Shown here piece by piece: positions 7,283 to 15,592 of a stretch of DNA of 41,586 nucleotides (positions are counted from its first letter, which is position 1; every line of letters starts with the position of its first letter). The DNA lies in NCBI RefSeq assembly GCF_004801285.1, contig NZ_SSNY01000020.1:1-41586 (forward strand). The letters are read 5' to 3'. This stretch comes from Ollibium composti (GTDB lineage Bacteria > Pseudomonadota > Alphaproteobacteria > Rhizobiales > Rhizobiaceae). The position numbers and the translations under genes were made by a program. The notes under the pieces were generated by a model, which was given only the letters and a program-made list of their open reading frames with translations, did no database searches and had not been told where the DNA came from.

Positions 7283-8470
7283 TTACGCCCGGTCGAGCGC
7301 CTGGGCGATATCCTCGATCAGGTCGTCGGCGTCCTCCAGCCCGATGGAGAGCCGGAGCGTGCCCGGCCCGATGCCGAGTTCGGCGCGCGCCTCGTCGGTG
7401 AGGTTCTTGTGCGTGGTCGTCGCCGGATGGGTAATCAGGCTCTTGGCGTCGCCGAGATTGTTGGTGATGAGGATGATGTCGAGCGCGTTCTGAAAGGCAA
7501 AGGCTGCCGCCTTGCCGCCCTTGACGTCGAGGCAGATCAGCGTCGAGCCGCCCTTCATCTGTTTCTTCACAATGTCGGCCTGCGGGTGATCGGCGCGGCC
7601 GGGATAGATGACGCGCGCGATCTTGGAATGACCGGCCAGCACGTCGGCGATCTTGCCGGCCGACTCCGTCTGCTGGCGCACGCGGATCGGCAGGGTTTCC
7701 AACCCCTTCAGCAGCGTCCAGGCGTTGAAGGGCGACAGGCTGGGACCGGTGTGACGGAAATAGTCGTGCAGGTTCTCGTCGATCCACTTCTTGTCGGAAA
7801 GCACGATGCCGCCGAGACAACGCCCCTGCCCGTCTATGTGCTTGGTCGCCGAATAGACGACGACATGGGCGCCGAGCTCGAGCGGCTTCTGGAACAGCGG
7901 TGTGGCGAAGACGTTGTCGACCACCAGCCGCGCGCCGATGGAATTGGCGAGCTTGGCGACAGCGGCGATGTCGGCCACTTCCAGCGTCGGGTTGGTCGGG
8001 CTTTCGAGGAAGAACAGTTTTGTGTTCTTCCTCACCGCCTTTTCCCAATTGGCGATGTCGGTGCCGTCGACGATGCTGCATTCGATGCCGTAGCGCGGCG
8101 CCAGCGTCTCGACCACCCAGCGGCAGGAGCCGAACAGCGCGCGTGCCGCCACGATATGGTCGCCGGCCCGCAAGCCGCACAGCACCGCCGCCGCGACCGC
8201 CGCCATACCGGAAGCGGTGGCGCGTGCGTCCTCCGCACCCTCCAGCGCGCACATGCGCTTCTCGAACATGTCGACCGTCGGGTTGGCGTAGCGCGAATAG
8301 ATGAAGCCGGGTTCCTCGCCCTTGAAGCGGGCCTCGGCCTGCTCGGCGGTGGCGTAGAGATAGCCCTGCGTCAGGAACAGGGCTTCCGACATTTCGCCGA
8401 AGCCCGATCGCAGCGTGCCTTCGTGCACGAGTTGGGTTGCGGGCTTCCAGTTGCGCTTGTTGTTCGTCAT
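7283..8470 (-). CDS. metZ: O-succinylhomoserine sulfhydrylase
   Basis: 395 residues, Cys/Met-metabolism PLP-enzyme family. It makes homocysteine from O-succinylhomoserine and sulfide in the cytoplasm, the direct sulfhydrylation route to methionine used by many alphaproteobacteria. Visible features: SRYANPTVDMFEKRMCALEG near 59-78, the substrate/PLP loop SGMA (87-90), Asp185 in VVDNVFATPLF, and the PLP Schiff-base Lys210 in SATKHIDGQGR. The C-terminal HPATTTHKNL and RLSIGLED motifs are those of the sulfhydrylase/gamma-synthase group. The SAM-II riboswitch and terminator in its leader (8503-8610) support a methionine-pathway role and predict repression when SAM is plentiful. Confidence 0.95.
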   Translation of the reverse strand: MTNNKRNWKPATQLVHEGTLRSGFGEMSEALFLTQGYLYATAEQAEARFKGEEPGFIYSRYANPTVDMFEKRMCALEGAEDARATASGMAAVAAAVLCGLRAGDHIVAARALFGSCRWVVETLAPRYGIECSIVDGTDIANWEKAVRKNTKLFFLESPTNPTLEVADIAAVAKLANSIGARLVVDNVFATPLFQKPLELGAHVVVYSATKHIDGQGRCLGGIVLSDKKWIDENLHDYFRHTGPSLSPFNAWTLLKGLETLPIRVRQQTESAGKIADVLAGHSKIARVIYPGRADHPQADIVKKQMKGGSTLICLDVKGGKAAAFAFQNALDIILITNNLGDAKSLITHPATTTHKNLTDEARAELGIGPGTLRLSIGLEDADDLIEDIAQALDRA

Positions 8471-8502
8471 GGTCCTTCACCAGCCAAAATCGGCACCGAC
8501 AC

Positions 8503-8533
8503 AAAAAAACCGGTCGCGAAAGTCGCAACCGGT
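8503..8533 (-). terminator. Attenuator terminator in the metZ leader
   Basis: On the minus strand the arm at 8533-8524 (ACCGGTTGCG) pairs with 8518-8509 (CGCGACCGGT), ten pairs with one G-T wobble, and runs straight into seven T residues (8509-8503). It lies between the SAM-II aptamer and the metZ start codon, 33 bases before the ATG, so it would stop transcription before metZ. I infer that it is the riboswitch output; an antiterminator pairing was not worked out. Confidence 0.8.
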
Positions 8534-8559
8534 GCCATGGGCTCTTGTGCCGACGGTCC

Positions 8560-8610
8560 TTTAGCGACTTGTTTAACGTGGCTGCAAGCCGACCGGCAAA
8601 TCACCACGGG
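8560..8610 (-). ncRNA. SAM-II riboswitch aptamer (metA motif)
   Basis: The minus strand contains, in order, CGTGGTGATTTG, GCCGGTCGGCTTGCAGCCACG, TTAAACAAG and CGCTAAA, which are the conserved blocks of the SAM-II class found upstream of methionine genes in alphaproteobacteria. The first arm CGTGG pairs with CCACG, and the 3' block folds back to make the H-type pseudoknot. SAM binding stabilises the pseudoknot. It precedes the terminator at 8503-8533 and metZ, so it is expected to shut metZ off at high SAM. Confidence 0.93.
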
Positions 8611-8688
8611 ATAAAGCCCCTTTAGACCCAGCCCGCGCTTGCGTCAATCGATGGTTTCACTATGCCTTGTGCGGCTGGTATTCCTTTG

Positions 8689-8856
8689 GTGCGTCCTTCG
8701 AGGCTCGCTTCGCTCGCACCTCAGGATGAGGGAAGTCGACACGCTCGGCGGAAAACGACGCCGGCGGAAATGCTATGCCCACACCTGAGGATGAGGACGA
8801 AGGCACCAACCCTCCCCATCCTCAGGTGCGAGCGAAGCGAGCCTCGAAGGACGCAC
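8689..8856. repeat. Palindromic intergenic repeat between metZ and dcd
   Basis: Two arms of about 43 bases, 8689-8731 and 8814-8856, are nearly exact reverse complements; the shared core is CGAGGCTCGCTTCGCTCGCACCTCAGGATG with an embedded small palindrome (GCTCGCTTCGCTCGC-like). The roughly 80-base centre contains a third partial copy (CACACCTGAGGATGAGGACGA, 8780-8800). Elements with this GAGGCTCGCTTCGCTC / CCTCAGGATGAGG core are common between genes in Rhizobiales. No coding content. Confidence 0.85.
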
Positions 8857-8884
8857 AACGAGCATCGCACCGACGGAGCAATCA

Positions 8885-9982
8885 TTGCGCAAGACCGGTA
8901 TTCTTCCCGATCAGGACATAGCGGCGCTGTTTTCTTCCGGCGCGCTCGCCGCCCCCCGGCCGCTCGACGCCGACCAGATCCAGCCGGCGAGCCTCGACCT
9001 CAGGCTCGGCGCCAAGGCGTACCGGGCACGCGCGTCCTTCCTGCCCGGCCCCGGCAGCACGGTCGACGCCAAGCTGGAACGGCTGAAGCTGCACGAGATC
9101 GACCTGACGGAAGGCGCCGTGCTGGAGACGGGCTGCGTCTACATCGTGCCGCTGATGGAGAGCCTTTCCCTGCCCGACCATGTCTCGGCCTCGGCCAATC
9201 CGAAAAGCTCGACCGGCCGGCTCGACATCTTCACCCGCGTCATGACCGACCACGGCCACGAGTTCGACAAGATCGCCGCCGGCTATCACGGTCCGCTCTA
9301 TCTCGAAGTCAGCCCGCGGACGTTTCCGATCGTCGTGCGCGCCGGCTCGCGCCTGTCGCAAATCCGCTTCCGCACCGGCCATGCCGTGCTGTCGGAAGAC
9401 GAGTTGCAGGCGTTGCACAGGGCACAGACGCTGGTTGCCACCGAGCCGCCGGACATTTCGGGCGGCGGCATCGCGCTTTCCATCGACCTTGCCGGCGACG
9501 CCAGCGGGATGGTCGGCTATCGCGGCAAGCACCACACCGGACTGGTCGACGTCGACAGGCGCGCCGCGCACGACGTCGCCGACTTCTGGGAGCCGCTCAC
9601 CCGCAACAAGGCCGGCGAACTGGTGCTCGACCCGGACGAGTTCTACATCCTCGTCAGCCGCGAGGCGGTGCATGTGCCGCCGCTGTTCGCCGCCGAGATG
9701 ACGCCATTCGATCCTCTGGTCGGCGAATTCCGCGTCCACTATGCCGGCTTCTTCGATCCCGGTTTCGGCCATTCCGCCGCCGGCGGCACCGGCAGCCGCG
9801 CCGTGCTGGAGGTACGCAGCCACGAAGTGCCCTTCATCCTCGAGCACGGCCAGATCGTCGGCCGCCTCGTCTACGAGCACATGCTGGAACGACCGAAGGC
9901 GCTCTACGGCACCGACCTCGGCTCCAACTACCAGGCGCAGGGCCTGAAGCTGTCGAAGCATTTCCGCCCGCCGGGGCGGTGA
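8885..9982 (+). CDS. dcd: 2'-deoxycytidine 5'-triphosphate deaminase, double-length form
   Basis: 365 residues, about twice the size of E. coli Dcd. The enzyme deaminates dCTP to dUTP for dTTP synthesis. Two dUTPase-fold repeats are visible: the first (about 1-175) with QIQPASLDLRLG, the active-site block SSTGR at 108-112 (matching the catalytic Ser and Arg) and Glu141 in LYLEVSP; the second (about 190-360) with GKHHTGLVD, FRVHYAGFFDPGFG and LEVRSHEVPFILEHGQIVGRL but without a clear SSxGR block. The duplicated form is typical of Rhizobiales. Start is TTG 8885 with GGAG five bases upstream; no ATG fits the family N-terminus. Confidence 0.9.
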   Translation: MRKTGILPDQDIAALFSSGALAAPRPLDADQIQPASLDLRLGAKAYRARASFLPGPGSTVDAKLERLKLHEIDLTEGAVLETGCVYIVPLMESLSLPDHVSASANPKSSTGRLDIFTRVMTDHGHEFDKIAAGYHGPLYLEVSPRTFPIVVRAGSRLSQIRFRTGHAVLSEDELQALHRAQTLVATEPPDISGGGIALSIDLAGDASGMVGYRGKHHTGLVDVDRRAAHDVADFWEPLTRNKAGELVLDPDEFYILVSREAVHVPPLFAAEMTPFDPLVGEFRVHYAGFFDPGFGHSAAGGTGSRAVLEVRSHEVPFILEHGQIVGRLVYEHMLERPKALYGTDLGSNYQAQGLKLSKHFRPPGR

Positions 9983-10010
9983 TACCGGCAATTTCGACGG
10001 ATATTGACGG

Positions 10011-10160
10011 GCGCCCCCCACCCCCTGTCCCCTCCCCGCAAGGGGGAGGGAGACGCGGACAGCACCGTCTCCGCGAAATTATCTACGTTGGCGAATTGCG
10101 GCTCCGACGCAAGGTTCCCCTCCCCCTTGCGGGGAGGGGTTAGGGGTGGGGGTCTGCGCC
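10011..10160 (+). repeat. GC-rich palindromic repeat, copy 1
   Basis: Left arm begins CCCCCCACCCCCTGTCCCCT and right arm ends GGGGAGGGGTTAGGGGTGGGGG; they pair as a long stem around a roughly 65-base centre (AGACGCGGACAGCACC then CGTTGGCGAATTG). The same element recurs at 38669-38892 and 40602-40801 in the same orientation. It lies between the convergent dcd and gguC ends and could act as a two-way transcript end, although it has no T run. Confidence 0.85.
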
Positions 10161-10198
10161 CTCCGCGATTGCCTGCCTGTCGACGCCCACCAAGCTTG

Positions 10199-11191
10199 CT
10201 ACAGCGCCCTCACCGCCACCTTCACCGGCGCCTCGATCTCCAGCGCGTTGCGCAGCGGCAGGCCGAAATCGGTCGCCTCGATCTCGAATACATCGCCGGG
10301 CTCGGTGCGGACGCCATCGGCGAAGGAGAGCGTCGCGGTGCCGAACATGTGGACATGCACGTCGCCCGGCTGGCGGAAAGCGGCGTACTTGAAATGGTGA
10401 TGCTCGAGGTTGGCGATGGTGTGCGACATGTTCGCCTCGCCCGACAGGAACGGCTTTTCCCAGATCGCCTTGCCGCCGCGCAGGATGCTGGAAGTGCCGC
10501 GAATGTCAGCCGGCAGGTCGCCGACCAGCAGTTCCGGGCCGAAGGAGGCGTTGCGCAGCTTGGAATGGGCGAGGAAGAGATAGTTGACCCGCTCGGTGAC
10601 GTGGTCGGAGAACTCATTTGAGAGCGTGAAGCCGACGCGTAGCGGCTGGCCGTCGTCGCCGATGACATAGATGCCGGCGATCTCCGGCTCCTCGCCGCCG
10701 TCCTTGGCGAAGGAAGGCGAGACGAGCGGCGCGCCCGGCGCCACCGCCATGGTGCCGTTGCCCTTGTAGAACCATTCCGGCTGCACGCCGACTTCGCCGG
10801 CTGCCGGCTTGCCGCCCTCCAGCCCCATGCGGAACATCTTCATGGAATCGGTGAGTTGCTCTTCGCCGCCTTCGGCCAGCTTCTTGTGCATGGAATCGCG
10901 CGTCGAGGCCGAGCCCAGATGGGTCAAGCCCGTGCCTGTCAGATGCAGATGCGCCGGATCTGGATGGTTGATCGGCGAAAGCAGAAGGCCCTTGCGGTAG
11001 GCGGCCTCCAGGTCGACCGCGGCACCCGCGCCCTTGCGCTCGATCAGCGCGGCAAGCCCGACGCCCGTGCGCGCCGCTTCCATCGCCAGCGCATAGACGC
11101 TGCGCGCGCCGTTGACGATGCGTGCCCCGTTGCCGTTGCGCGCTACGACGCGGATCGTGTCGTCCTCGCCCAACATCTGTGAAACCAGCAT
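10199..11191 (-). CDS. gguC: GguC family protein (FAH-superfamily, AraD1-like)
   Basis: 330 residues from ATG 11191, preceded by AGGAGGTGACG, a very strong ribosome-binding site; the frame is open to 11239 but that part lacks a site. Fumarylacetoacetase-superfamily core: EPEIAGIYVIGDDGQPLRVGFTLSNEFSDHV followed by SFGPELLVGDLPADIRGTSSI and VHVHMFGTATLSFADGV. It matches GguC of the Agrobacterium chvE-gguABC cluster and resembles L-2-keto-3-deoxyarabonate dehydratases (AraD1), so it may dehydrate a sugar-acid intermediate of arabinose or galactose oxidation. It is the last gene of the chvE operon, about 125 bases after gguB. Confidence 0.9.
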   Translation of the reverse strand: MLVSQMLGEDDTIRVVARNGNGARIVNGARSVYALAMEAARTGVGLAALIERKGAGAAVDLEAAYRKGLLLSPINHPDPAHLHLTGTGLTHLGSASTRDSMHKKLAEGGEEQLTDSMKMFRMGLEGGKPAAGEVGVQPEWFYKGNGTMAVAPGAPLVSPSFAKDGGEEPEIAGIYVIGDDGQPLRVGFTLSNEFSDHVTERVNYLFLAHSKLRNASFGPELLVGDLPADIRGTSSILRGGKAIWEKPFLSGEANMSHTIANLEHHHFKYAAFRQPGDVHVHMFGTATLSFADGVRTEPGDVFEIEATDFGLPLRNALEIEAPVKVAVRAL

Positions 11192-11317
11192 CGTCACCTC
11201 CTGTTTTCCCGTGCCGGCCGCCGCGGCCGCGCAAACCATCCCAGGCGCGGCGCATGCCTGCGCCGCGTTCCTCCAATGCGTATCGGTTTAAGTTCCCGTC
11301 CGGCCTTCGCCCGCGGC

Positions 11318-12607
11318 TCAGGCCTTGTTCTTGTTGTAGACGTCGAAGACGACGGCGCCGAGCAGCACCAGGCCCTTGACCACCTGCTGCCAGTCGACGT
11401 TGACGCCCATGATCGACATGCCGTTGTTCATGACGCCCATGATGAAGCCGCCGACCACCGTGGCGATCACCTGGCCGACGCCGCCCATGGCCGAGGCGCC
11501 GCCGATGAAGACGGCGGCGATGACGTCGAGCTCGCTGCCGAGGCCTGCCGCCGGCACCGCCTGGCCGAGGCGCGCGGCGATGATCAGGCCGCCGAGCGCC
11601 GACAGCACGCCCATGTTGATGAAGACGTACAGCGTCAGCCGTTCGGTCTTGATGCCGGAAAGCTGCGCCGCCTTGGGATTGCCGCCGAGCGCATAGACGC
11701 GCCGGCCGATAACCATGCGCTTGGTGACGAAGACGAACAGGCCGATCAAAAGTCCCATCACGACGAGCACGATCGGCAGCCCCTTGTAGATGGCGAACTG
11801 GTAGACGAGGAACAGCGTCAGCAGGCTGACGATCAGCGTCTTGGCGACGAACAGGGCGAACGGCTCGGCCTGATAGCCGTGACGCTCGCGCGTGCGGCGC
11901 GCCGAAAGGCCGAACCAGGCATAGGCGGCGACGCCTATCAGGCCGAGGATCACCGACGTCATCTGGAGCTGGACGCCGCTGCCGAAGATCGTCTTGCCGG
12001 CGGCGTTGACCGTCGGCGGGACCAGCGTCCACACGCCCAGCAGCTCCGGGATGAAGCCGGAGGAGAGTTCCTTGAAGGAGACCGGCAACGGCCCCACGGA
12101 AAGGCCGCCGCCGAGCATGGCCTGGCACAGGCCGCGGAAGATCAGCATGCCGCCCAGCGTGACGATGAAGCTCGGGATGCGATGATAGGCGATCCAGTAG
12201 CCCTGCGCCGCGCCGATCGCAGCGCCGACCAGCAGGCATACGATCGAAGCCACCAGCGGATTGCTCAACAGGCCGAGCTGCCATGTCACCATCATGTTGG
12301 CGCCGAGCGCGCCGATGAAGCCGGCGACCGAGCCGACCGACAGGTCGATGTGGCCGGCGACGATGACCAGCAGCATGCCGAGCGCCATGACGATGATGAA
12401 GGAGTTCTGCTGCACCAGGTTGGACAGGTTCAGCGGCTTGAACAGCGTTCCGTCCGTGGTGAACTGGAAGAACAGCATGATGATGATGAGCGCCAGCACG
12501 AGGCCGTATTCGCGCAGGTTCGTCACCAGCGCCGAGACGGCGACGCGCGGCTCATGGGTATCCTGGGCCACGCCTGTCTGTGGCGAGGGCGAGCTCTCGA
12601 CGGTCAT
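11318..12607 (-). CDS. gguB: Multiple sugar ABC transporter permease GguB
   Basis: 429 residues from ATG 12607 (MTVESSPSPQTG), chosen because it overlaps the gguA stop as ATGA. Inner-membrane permease of the ribose/xylose/galactose (CUT2) class with about ten membrane segments; GHIDLSVGSVAGFIGALGA and LGGNPKAAQLSGIKTERL are the family's signature loops, and FIGGASAMGGVGQVIATVVGG is the second conserved turn. It should form the channel for ChvE-delivered sugars, driven by GguA. Confidence 0.95.
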   Translation of the reverse strand: MTVESSPSPQTGVAQDTHEPRVAVSALVTNLREYGLVLALIIIMLFFQFTTDGTLFKPLNLSNLVQQNSFIIVMALGMLLVIVAGHIDLSVGSVAGFIGALGANMMVTWQLGLLSNPLVASIVCLLVGAAIGAAQGYWIAYHRIPSFIVTLGGMLIFRGLCQAMLGGGLSVGPLPVSFKELSSGFIPELLGVWTLVPPTVNAAGKTIFGSGVQLQMTSVILGLIGVAAYAWFGLSARRTRERHGYQAEPFALFVAKTLIVSLLTLFLVYQFAIYKGLPIVLVVMGLLIGLFVFVTKRMVIGRRVYALGGNPKAAQLSGIKTERLTLYVFINMGVLSALGGLIIAARLGQAVPAAGLGSELDVIAAVFIGGASAMGGVGQVIATVVGGFIMGVMNNGMSIMGVNVDWQQVVKGLVLLGAVVFDVYNKNKA

Positions 12608-14139
12608 GATGCAGCCTTTCCTTCCCCGCGAATGATGGCGCGCATGATCTTTTCCTGGCTGGCTTCGGAAGCCGCCATCTCGCCGACGATGCGCCCTTCG
12701 TTCATGACATAGATGCGGTCCGATATGCCAAGCAGTTCCGGCATCTCGGACGAGATGACGATGATCGCCCTGCCCTCGGCGGCAAGGCGCGCGATGATGG
12801 TGTAGATCTCGTATTTGGCACCGACGTCGATGCCGCGCGTCGGCTCGTCGAGGATCAGCACCTCGGGGTCGGCGAACAGCCATTTCGACAGCACCACCTT
12901 CTGCTGGTTGCCGCCGGACAGGTTGCCGGTCAGCTGGTAGACGCTGGGGGTGCGGATGTTGGTCTTGGCGCGGTATTCGTTGGCCACCGCAAGCTCGCGC
13001 AGGTCGTCGATGACGCCGCGCTTCGACACGCCCTTCATGTTGGCGGCCGTGACGTTGTGCTTGATGTGGTCGATCAGGTTGAGGCCATAGGTCTTGCGAT
13101 CCTCGGTGACGTAGGCGATGCCACGGTCCACCGCCCTGCCGACGGTGGAGACGTCAACCGGCTTGCCGTCGAGCAGCACGGTGCCGGTGATGCGGCGGCC
13201 CCAGGAGCGGCCGAACAGGCTCATGGCGAATTCGGTGCGGCCGGCGCCCATCAGGCCGGCGATGCCGACCACCTCGCCCCTGCGGACGTTGAGGTCTATG
13301 CCCTTGATGACCTGCCGCTCGGCGTGGATCGGGTGGTAGACCGACCAGTCCTTCACCTCCAGCACCACCTCGCCGATCTTCGGCTCGCGCGGCGGATAGC
13401 GGTCGTCGAGCGAGCGGCCGACCATCGAGGTGACGATGCGGTCCTCGGTGACGTCCTTGCGCGCAAGCGTCTCGATCGTCTGGCCGTCGCGGATGACGGT
13501 GACGTGGTCGGCGACGCGGCTGACCTCGTTGAGCTTGTGCGAAATGAGGATCGAGGTCATGCCCTGCCGCTTGAATTCGAGCAGGAGGTCGAGCAGCGCC
13601 TGGCTGTCCTTCTCCGACAGGCTCGCCGTCGGCTCGTCGAGGATCAAAAGCTTGACCTGCTTCGACAGCGCCTTGGCGATCTCGACAAGCTGCTGCTTGC
13701 CGACGCCGATGTTGGTTATGAGCGTCTTGGGGTCCTCGTCGAGGCCGACCTTCTTCAACAGCGCGCGCGTGCGCGTCTCGTTGGCGTTCCAGTCGATGAC
13801 GCCGTAGCTGGCATGCTCGTTGCCGAGGAAGATGTTCTCGGCGATCGAAAGCATCGGCACCAGCGCCAGTTCCTGGTGGATGATGACGATGCCCAGCCGT
13901 TCGCTGTCGTGGATGCCGGCGAACTGGCATTCCTGGCCGCGAAAGACGATGGTGCCGTCATAGGTGCCGGACGGGTAGACGCCCGACAGCACCTTCATGA
14001 GGGTGGACTTGCCGGCGCCGTTCTCGCCGACGATGGCGTGAATCTCGCCTTCCTCGACGCTCAAGGTGACGTTCGACAGCGCCTTCACGCCGGGAAACGT
14101 CTTGGTGATGTCGCGCATTTCCAGGATCGTGGAAGCCAT
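12604..14139 (-). CDS. gguA: Multiple sugar ABC transporter ATPase GguA
   Basis: 511 residues from ATG 14139, with AAGGAG upstream. Two fused ABC domains as in MglA/XylG. First: Walker A GENGAGKS (38-45), Q-loop IIHQELALVPMLSIAENIFLG, and Walker B LLILDEPTASLSEKD. Second: degenerate Walker A GLMGAGRTE, signature LSGGNQQKVVLSKWL and Walker B LILDEPTRGIDVGAKYEIY. The degenerate second P-loop is normal for CUT2 ATPases. Powers uptake of aldoses bound by ChvE. A stem-loop (14190-14222) separates it from chvE. Confidence 0.96.
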   Translation of the reverse strand: MASTILEMRDITKTFPGVKALSNVTLSVEEGEIHAIVGENGAGKSTLMKVLSGVYPSGTYDGTIVFRGQECQFAGIHDSERLGIVIIHQELALVPMLSIAENIFLGNEHASYGVIDWNANETRTRALLKKVGLDEDPKTLITNIGVGKQQLVEIAKALSKQVKLLILDEPTASLSEKDSQALLDLLLEFKRQGMTSILISHKLNEVSRVADHVTVIRDGQTIETLARKDVTEDRIVTSMVGRSLDDRYPPREPKIGEVVLEVKDWSVYHPIHAERQVIKGIDLNVRRGEVVGIAGLMGAGRTEFAMSLFGRSWGRRITGTVLLDGKPVDVSTVGRAVDRGIAYVTEDRKTYGLNLIDHIKHNVTAANMKGVSKRGVIDDLRELAVANEYRAKTNIRTPSVYQLTGNLSGGNQQKVVLSKWLFADPEVLILDEPTRGIDVGAKYEIYTIIARLAAEGRAIIVISSEMPELLGISDRIYVMNEGRIVGEMAASEASQEKIMRAIIRGEGKAAS

Positions 14140-14189
14140 CGCGATATCGCTCCTTCGTGGCCGCAATTCTACCGGCAGCACTGCGAAAC

Positions 14190-14222
14190 GGAAAGGGGCC
14201 GAGCCAGGCCAGGCCCCTTTCC
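14190..14222 (-). promoter_or_regulatory. Intercistronic stem-loop between chvE and gguA
   Basis: Arms GGAAAGGGGCC (14190-14200) and GGCCCCTTTCC (14212-14222) are exact reverse complements with an 11-base loop. No T run follows on the minus strand, so it is more likely a transcript-stabilising or partial-termination hairpin that lets the binding protein be made in excess over the ATPase and permease, as is common in such operons. Confidence 0.75.
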
Positions 14223-14232
14223 GGGCACGATA

Positions 14233-15303
14233 TTACTTCAGCTCGTCGGCCTTGATGTAGCCGGACTCGACGACCAGCTTCTCATAGTTCGACTTGTCGA
14301 CCTCGACCGGGGTGAGCAGGATCGAGGGAACGACCTTGACGTCGTTGTTGTAGGTCTTCTCGTCCAGGCCTTCGGGCTTCTTGCCCGACAGCACGGTGTC
14401 GACCAGCTCGACGGTCGCCTTGGCGAGTTCGCGCGTGTCCTTGAAGACGGTCGAATACTGTTCGCCCGAGATAATCAGCTTGACCGAGGCGGTTTCGGCG
14501 TCCTGGCCGGTGACGATCGGCCACGGCTGGGCGTCCGTGCCATAGCCGACGGCGCGCAGCGAAGCGGTGATGCCGCGCGACAGGCCGTCATAGGGCGACA
14601 GCACGCCGTGGACGCGGCTGCCGTCCGAGTAATTGGCGGAGAGCAGGTTATCCATGCGCGCCTGGGCGGTGGCGGCCAGCCAGCGCAGCGTGCCGACCTT
14701 GTCCATGCCCATCTGGCCCGACTTGATCTTGATCGAGCCGTCGTCGATCAGCGGCTGCAGCACCGACATGGCGCCGTTGTAGAAAAAGAAGGCATTGTTG
14801 TCGTCCGGCGAGCCGCCGAACAGCTCGACGTTCCACGGCTTGGCGTTGGGGAAGCGCTCCTTCAGGCCCTTGACCAGCGAATTGGCCTGGATAACGCCGA
14901 CGCCGAAATTGTCGAAGGTGGTGTAGTAGTCGACGTTCGGCGTCTTCTTGATGAGGCGGTCGTAAGCGACGACGACGACGCCGGCGTCGTTGGCCTTCTG
15001 CAAGGCGTCCGACATGGTCGTGCCGTCGATCGAGGCGATGATGAGCGCCTTCGGACCCTTGGTGATCTCGTTCTCGAGCTGGCTGAGCTGGTTGGGGATG
15101 TCGTCCTGCGCATACTGCAGGTCGACGGTGTAGCCCTTCTCCTCGAGCTGCTTCTTGACGGCGTCGCCGTCGTTGATCCAGCGCTGCGAGGTCTTGGTGG
15201 GCATGAGCACGCCGACAAGGCCCTTGTCTTCGGCGTGCGCGGGCACGGACATGGCCGCGATGCCGAGGGCCGCGGCAGCGACCAGCGATTTGATGATCTT
15301 CAC
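14233..15303 (-). CDS. chvE: Periplasmic sugar-binding protein ChvE
   Basis: 356 residues. Signal peptide 1-24 (MKIIKSLVAAAALGIAAMSVPAHA, cleaved before EDKG; shown in two parts by its KIIK start and AHA end). The mature part is a CUT2-type binding protein with VGVLMPTKTSQRWINDGDAV, ALIIASIDGTTMSDAL, VVVVAYDRLIK and VTGQDAETASVKLI. It closely matches Agrobacterium ChvE, which binds arabinose, galactose, glucose and related aldoses for uptake by GguAB and, in that organism, also presents sugars to the VirA kinase; no virA is visible here. First gene of the operon; divergent from gbpR. Confidence 0.96.
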   Translation of the reverse strand: MKIIKSLVAAAALGIAAMSVPAHAEDKGLVGVLMPTKTSQRWINDGDAVKKQLEEKGYTVDLQYAQDDIPNQLSQLENEITKGPKALIIASIDGTTMSDALQKANDAGVVVVAYDRLIKKTPNVDYYTTFDNFGVGVIQANSLVKGLKERFPNAKPWNVELFGGSPDDNNAFFFYNGAMSVLQPLIDDGSIKIKSGQMGMDKVGTLRWLAATAQARMDNLLSANYSDGSRVHGVLSPYDGLSRGITASLRAVGYGTDAQPWPIVTGQDAETASVKLIISGEQYSTVFKDTRELAKATVELVDTVLSGKKPEGLDEKTYNNDVKVVPSILLTPVEVDKSNYEKLVVESGYIKADELK

Positions 15304-15498
15304 GTTACTCTCTCCCTGGTTGATGGGCGCTCAGCCGCGTGGCTCGCGGCCGCACGACCGGACGACAGCGCAACGCGCAGCCGCGGATCATCGATTGTCT
15401 CGCATCCTCCCGATCGGCCCCTCCGGCCGCCCCGCCGGCCTGCGGGCCGGAACGCGACGTCTTTGAAGCGTGCGCAGCGTGTTATCCTTTGCCATAAC

Positions 15499-15550
15499 TG
15501 TCAAATGCGATCTTCGATTGTTGCTATATCGAAACCGGTATATCATATCG
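15499..15550. promoter_or_regulatory. Putative GbpR operator and chvE promoter region
   Basis: The 289-base chvE-gbpR gap contains the dyad TATATCG (15525-15531)-AAAC-CGGTATA (15536-15542), one mismatch from perfect, followed by a third half-site ATATCG (15545-15550). On the minus strand a TTGACA (15504-15499) lies just downstream toward chvE, though no good -10 follows. AT-rich half-sites placed upstream of the -35 in a divergent gap are what a LysR-type regulator would use. Confidence 0.5.
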
Positions 15551-15592
15551 ATTTAAGCCCTAAGGATCGGGCGAAAAAGGCGACGGACAGGC

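Noticed and set aside
8662..10143. 493-codon plus-strand frame over dcd
   Set aside because: Starts inside the palindromic repeat and runs through dcd in a different frame; Arg/Pro/Gly-rich noise.
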